Below, piece after piece: positions 62,182 to 64,000 of a stretch of 64,000 bases of DNA. The notes under the pieces are model-generated. The model ran no database searches, was not told the DNA's origin, and saw nothing but the letters and a program-made list of their open reading frames with translations. Source of the stretch: Streptomyces sp. NRRL F-5122 (GTDB lineage Bacteria; Actinomycetota; Actinomycetes; Streptomycetales; Streptomycetaceae); NCBI RefSeq assembly GCF_001507435.1, contig NZ_LMWH01000217.1:1-64000 (forward strand), read 5' to 3'. The position numbers and the translations under genes are program-made. Numbering within the stretch: the first letter of the stretch is position 1; each line of letters starts with the position of its first letter.

Positions 62182-63789
62182 GTGACGCAGACAGCACCGG
62201 CCTCGGCCGGCGCCGAGACGGCCCCGCCGGCTCGCTTCACCCACCGCGAGATCATGGTGACGATGAGCGGCCTGGTCATCGCCATGCTGCTCGCCATGCT
62301 GGACAACATGATCGTGGCGCCCGCGCTGCCCACGATCGTGGGCGATCTCGGCGGCCTGAACCACCTGGCGTGGGTCACCACCGGTTACATCCTGGCCTCG
62401 ACCGCCGCCACTCCGATCTGGGGCAAGCTCGGCGACCTCATCGGCCGCCGGATCACCTTCCTCTCCTCCATCGCGATCTTCCTGATCGGCTCCGCGCTGT
62501 GCGGTATGTCGCAGAACATGGGTGAGCTGATCGGGTTCCGCGCGATGCAGGGCCTGGGCGCGGGCGGCCTGATGGTCGGCGTCATGTCGGTGCTGGCCGA
62601 GATCGTCCCGCCCCGCGACCGCGGCAAGTACCAGGGCGTGATGATGGCGGTCATGCCCGTCGCCATGATCGGCGGCCCGCTGGCCGGCGGCTTCATCACC
62701 GACCACCTCTCCTGGCGCTGGGCCTTCTACGTCAACCTCCCGCTGGGCGTCGTCGCCCTGACGGTCTGCTGGTTCGTCCTCGCGAAGCTGCCGCGCAGCT
62801 CCGGTCAGGTGCGCATCGACTGGTCCGGTGCCGCGCTGCTGACCGTCTGGATCACCACGCTGGTCCTGATCACCAGCTGGGGCGGCACCGAGTACGACTG
62901 GGGGTCGGCCATGATCATCGGTCTGGCCGTGATCACCGTCGCCGCCTTCGCCGCCTTCGTCGTGGTGGAGCGCCGCGCCGCGGAACCGATCATGCCGCTG
63001 TCGGTCTTCGCCAACCGCAACTTCACCCTCGCAGGCGCCCTCAGCCTCGTCGTCGGCTTCGCCATGTTCGGCGGCGTGACCCTGCTCCCCCAGTTCCAGC
63101 AGTACGTCCAGGGCTCCTCGGCCACCAACAGCGGACTGCTGCTCATGCCCATGATGATCGCCGCGATGGCGCTCTCCCTTGCGGGCGGTGCCGTGATCAG
63201 CCGGACGGGCCGTTACCGTGCGCTGCCGATCGCGGGCAGCCTCCTGATGGCGGTCGGGCTCGCCCTCTTCGCCACCATGGGCCCGGACACCTCCCGCACC
63301 ATCACCGCGCTCTACATGGTCGTACTCGGCGCGGGGATGGGCTGCCTGATGCAGACCACCATGCTCATCGCCCAGAACAGCGCGCCGCTGCGGGACATGG
63401 GCGCCGCCACCGGTGCGGCCACCTTCCTGCGGAACATGGGCGGTTCCCTCGGTGTCTCGGTGCTGGGCGCCCTCTACACCCACACCCTCGCCGACTCCTT
63501 CGCCTCGGCGGCCGGCCCCGCCGCCGACGCCGGGAAGACCGGTGGCACGGTGGCGCAGATGACGCCCGAGGCCCTGCGCGCCCTGCCCGAGACCGTCCGG
63601 CACGCCTTCGCGAAGGCCGTCAGCGACGGCATCGACACCGCCTTCACCTGGGGCGCCTCCGCGGCCGTCCTCGGCATCGTGATCGCCCTGTTCATCCGCC
63701 ACGTGCCGCTGCGCGGCTTCACCGGCGGCTCGGGCACGGACACGGACAAGGCGCCCGTTGCCACGGCCGCCGACCCGGTGACCGGCTGA
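62182..63789 (+). CDS. DHA2 (EmrB/QacA) MFS multidrug pump
   Basis: 535 residues with 14 predicted helices. Family motifs: LDNMIVAPALPTIVGDLGGL (LDxTIVNVALP position), WGKLGDLIGRRITFLSS (motif A), GFRAMQGLGAGGLMVGVMSV (motif B) and VMPVAMIGGPLAGGFITDHL with the motif C GP pair. It is a proton-driven drug exporter. Start GTG 62182 with GAAAGG 10 bases before it. TetR with tandem operators controls it. The unusual Met-rich helix 5 and ending Gly/Thr-rich tail have no clear role. Confidence 0.95.
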   Translation: MTQTAPASAGAETAPPARFTHREIMVTMSGLVIAMLLAMLDNMIVAPALPTIVGDLGGLNHLAWVTTGYILASTAATPIWGKLGDLIGRRITFLSSIAIFLIGSALCGMSQNMGELIGFRAMQGLGAGGLMVGVMSVLAEIVPPRDRGKYQGVMMAVMPVAMIGGPLAGGFITDHLSWRWAFYVNLPLGVVALTVCWFVLAKLPRSSGQVRIDWSGAALLTVWITTLVLITSWGGTEYDWGSAMIIGLAVITVAAFAAFVVVERRAAEPIMPLSVFANRNFTLAGALSLVVGFAMFGGVTLLPQFQQYVQGSSATNSGLLLMPMMIAAMALSLAGGAVISRTGRYRALPIAGSLLMAVGLALFATMGPDTSRTITALYMVVLGAGMGCLMQTTMLIAQNSAPLRDMGAATGAATFLRNMGGSLGVSVLGALYTHTLADSFASAAGPAADAGKTGGTVAQMTPEALRALPETVRHAFAKAVSDGIDTAFTWGASAAVLGIVIALFIRHVPLRGFTGGSGTDTDKAPVATAADPVTG

Positions 63790-63803
63790 CCGGACCGACC
63801 GCC

Positions 63804-63840
63804 GCCCCGGCCCGTACGGCCTCGCCGCACGGGCCGGGGC
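63804..63840 (+). terminator. Terminator of the MFS pump gene
   Basis: GCCCCGGCCCGT (63804-63815) and ACGGGCCGGGGC (63829-63840) are perfect 12-base arms around 13 bases, 15 bases after the pump stop. The remaining 160 bases of the window hold nothing recognisable. Confidence 0.88.
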
Positions 63841-64000
63841 GTACGTGTGCCCACACCTACCGAGGGCGCGCACCCGCCGAACAGAGGGGCAGCGCGCCCG
63901 GGTCCGCAGCCATCCCGACATGATCAGGCAAGCGCAGACCCGACCGCCCCCGGCACTCCGCCAAAACCCGGCAGGAACTCACGCAGAGCACACGTCCGCA

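Noticed and set aside
62098..63921. 607-residue minus-strand open frame
   Set aside because: It lies opposite the MFS pump, is made of Arg/Gly/Asp/His-rich repeats without domains, and is a third-position-GC shadow.
1..64000. CRISPR array or tandem direct repeats
   Set aside because: No regularly spaced repeats of 20-40 bases were seen.
1..64000. tRNA, tmRNA or rRNA genes
   Set aside because: No cloverleaf with a GGTTCGAATCC-type T arm or rRNA-like stretch was found on reading.

Overview
The window is high-GC actinomycete DNA that reads as Streptomyces: strong third-position GC bias, many GTG and TTG starts, dense TetR/MarR/HxlR/LysR regulator-plus-target pairs, SpoIIE-type phosphatases, an HGxxPAAW membrane protein and FxLD-type methyltransferases. 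It is mostly an accessory mosaic. Intact regulator/efflux/oxidoreductase modules are separated by decayed genes and pieces of insertion sequences; no complete IS, rRNA, tRNA or CRISPR array was seen.

Layout. 0-2.3 kb: remnants of a methyltransferase and an MFS gene, then a membrane protein. 2.5-6.5 kb: an ABC exporter with its own two-component system, preceded by a spaced direct repeat. 7-13.5 kb: divergent regulator/enzyme pairs (TetR with a quinone oxidoreductase, HxlR with a reductase) and a TetR-MFS-epoxide hydrolase operon. 13.5-16.1 kb: gene and IS debris around a cold-shock gene with a strong terminator. 16-20.3 kb: membrane proteins and a MarR/MFS pair around a perfect operator palindrome. 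21.9-30.2 kb: a colinear operon of ABC transporter (frameshifted in Walker A), three-Nudix protein, PCMT-like methyltransferase, a methyltransferase-Nudix-PCMT fusion of the FxLD type, and a PIG-L deacetylase (frameshifted). 30.4-34.3 kb: a leucine-rich-variant repeat protein and a scar fusing a broken AraC gene to a broken aldo/keto reductase. 34.3-38.1 kb: a Fur-family regulator followed by two SpoIIE-like proteins, one with degenerate and one with intact metal-binding motifs. 39.3-42.2 kb: accessory genes with an integrase remnant, a frameshift and a nonsense codon. 42.9-47.1 kb: a compact RiPP-like locus. 47-64 kb: LysR/EamA/NAD(P)-binding protein, a secreted purple-acid-type phosphatase, IS5 remnants, and several regulator-target pairs ending with TetR and a 14-TM efflux pump.

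The best candidate for an undescribed system is the locus at 42.9-47.1 kb: a 26-residue peptide with a strong ribosome binding site and a Gly-rich tail (GESGGNGGS), an M14 carboxypeptidase 11 bases behind it, and a divergent pair of an E1/ThiF-like adenylating enzyme with an N-terminal PqqD-like peptide-binding region and an M50-type membrane metallopeptidase. I infer that the carboxypeptidase trims the peptide C terminus, the E1-like enzyme activates it, and the M50 protein cleaves or exports the product. The second candidate is the Nudix/PCMT/PIG-L operon, although two of its genes carry frameshifts that may be real decay or sequence errors.
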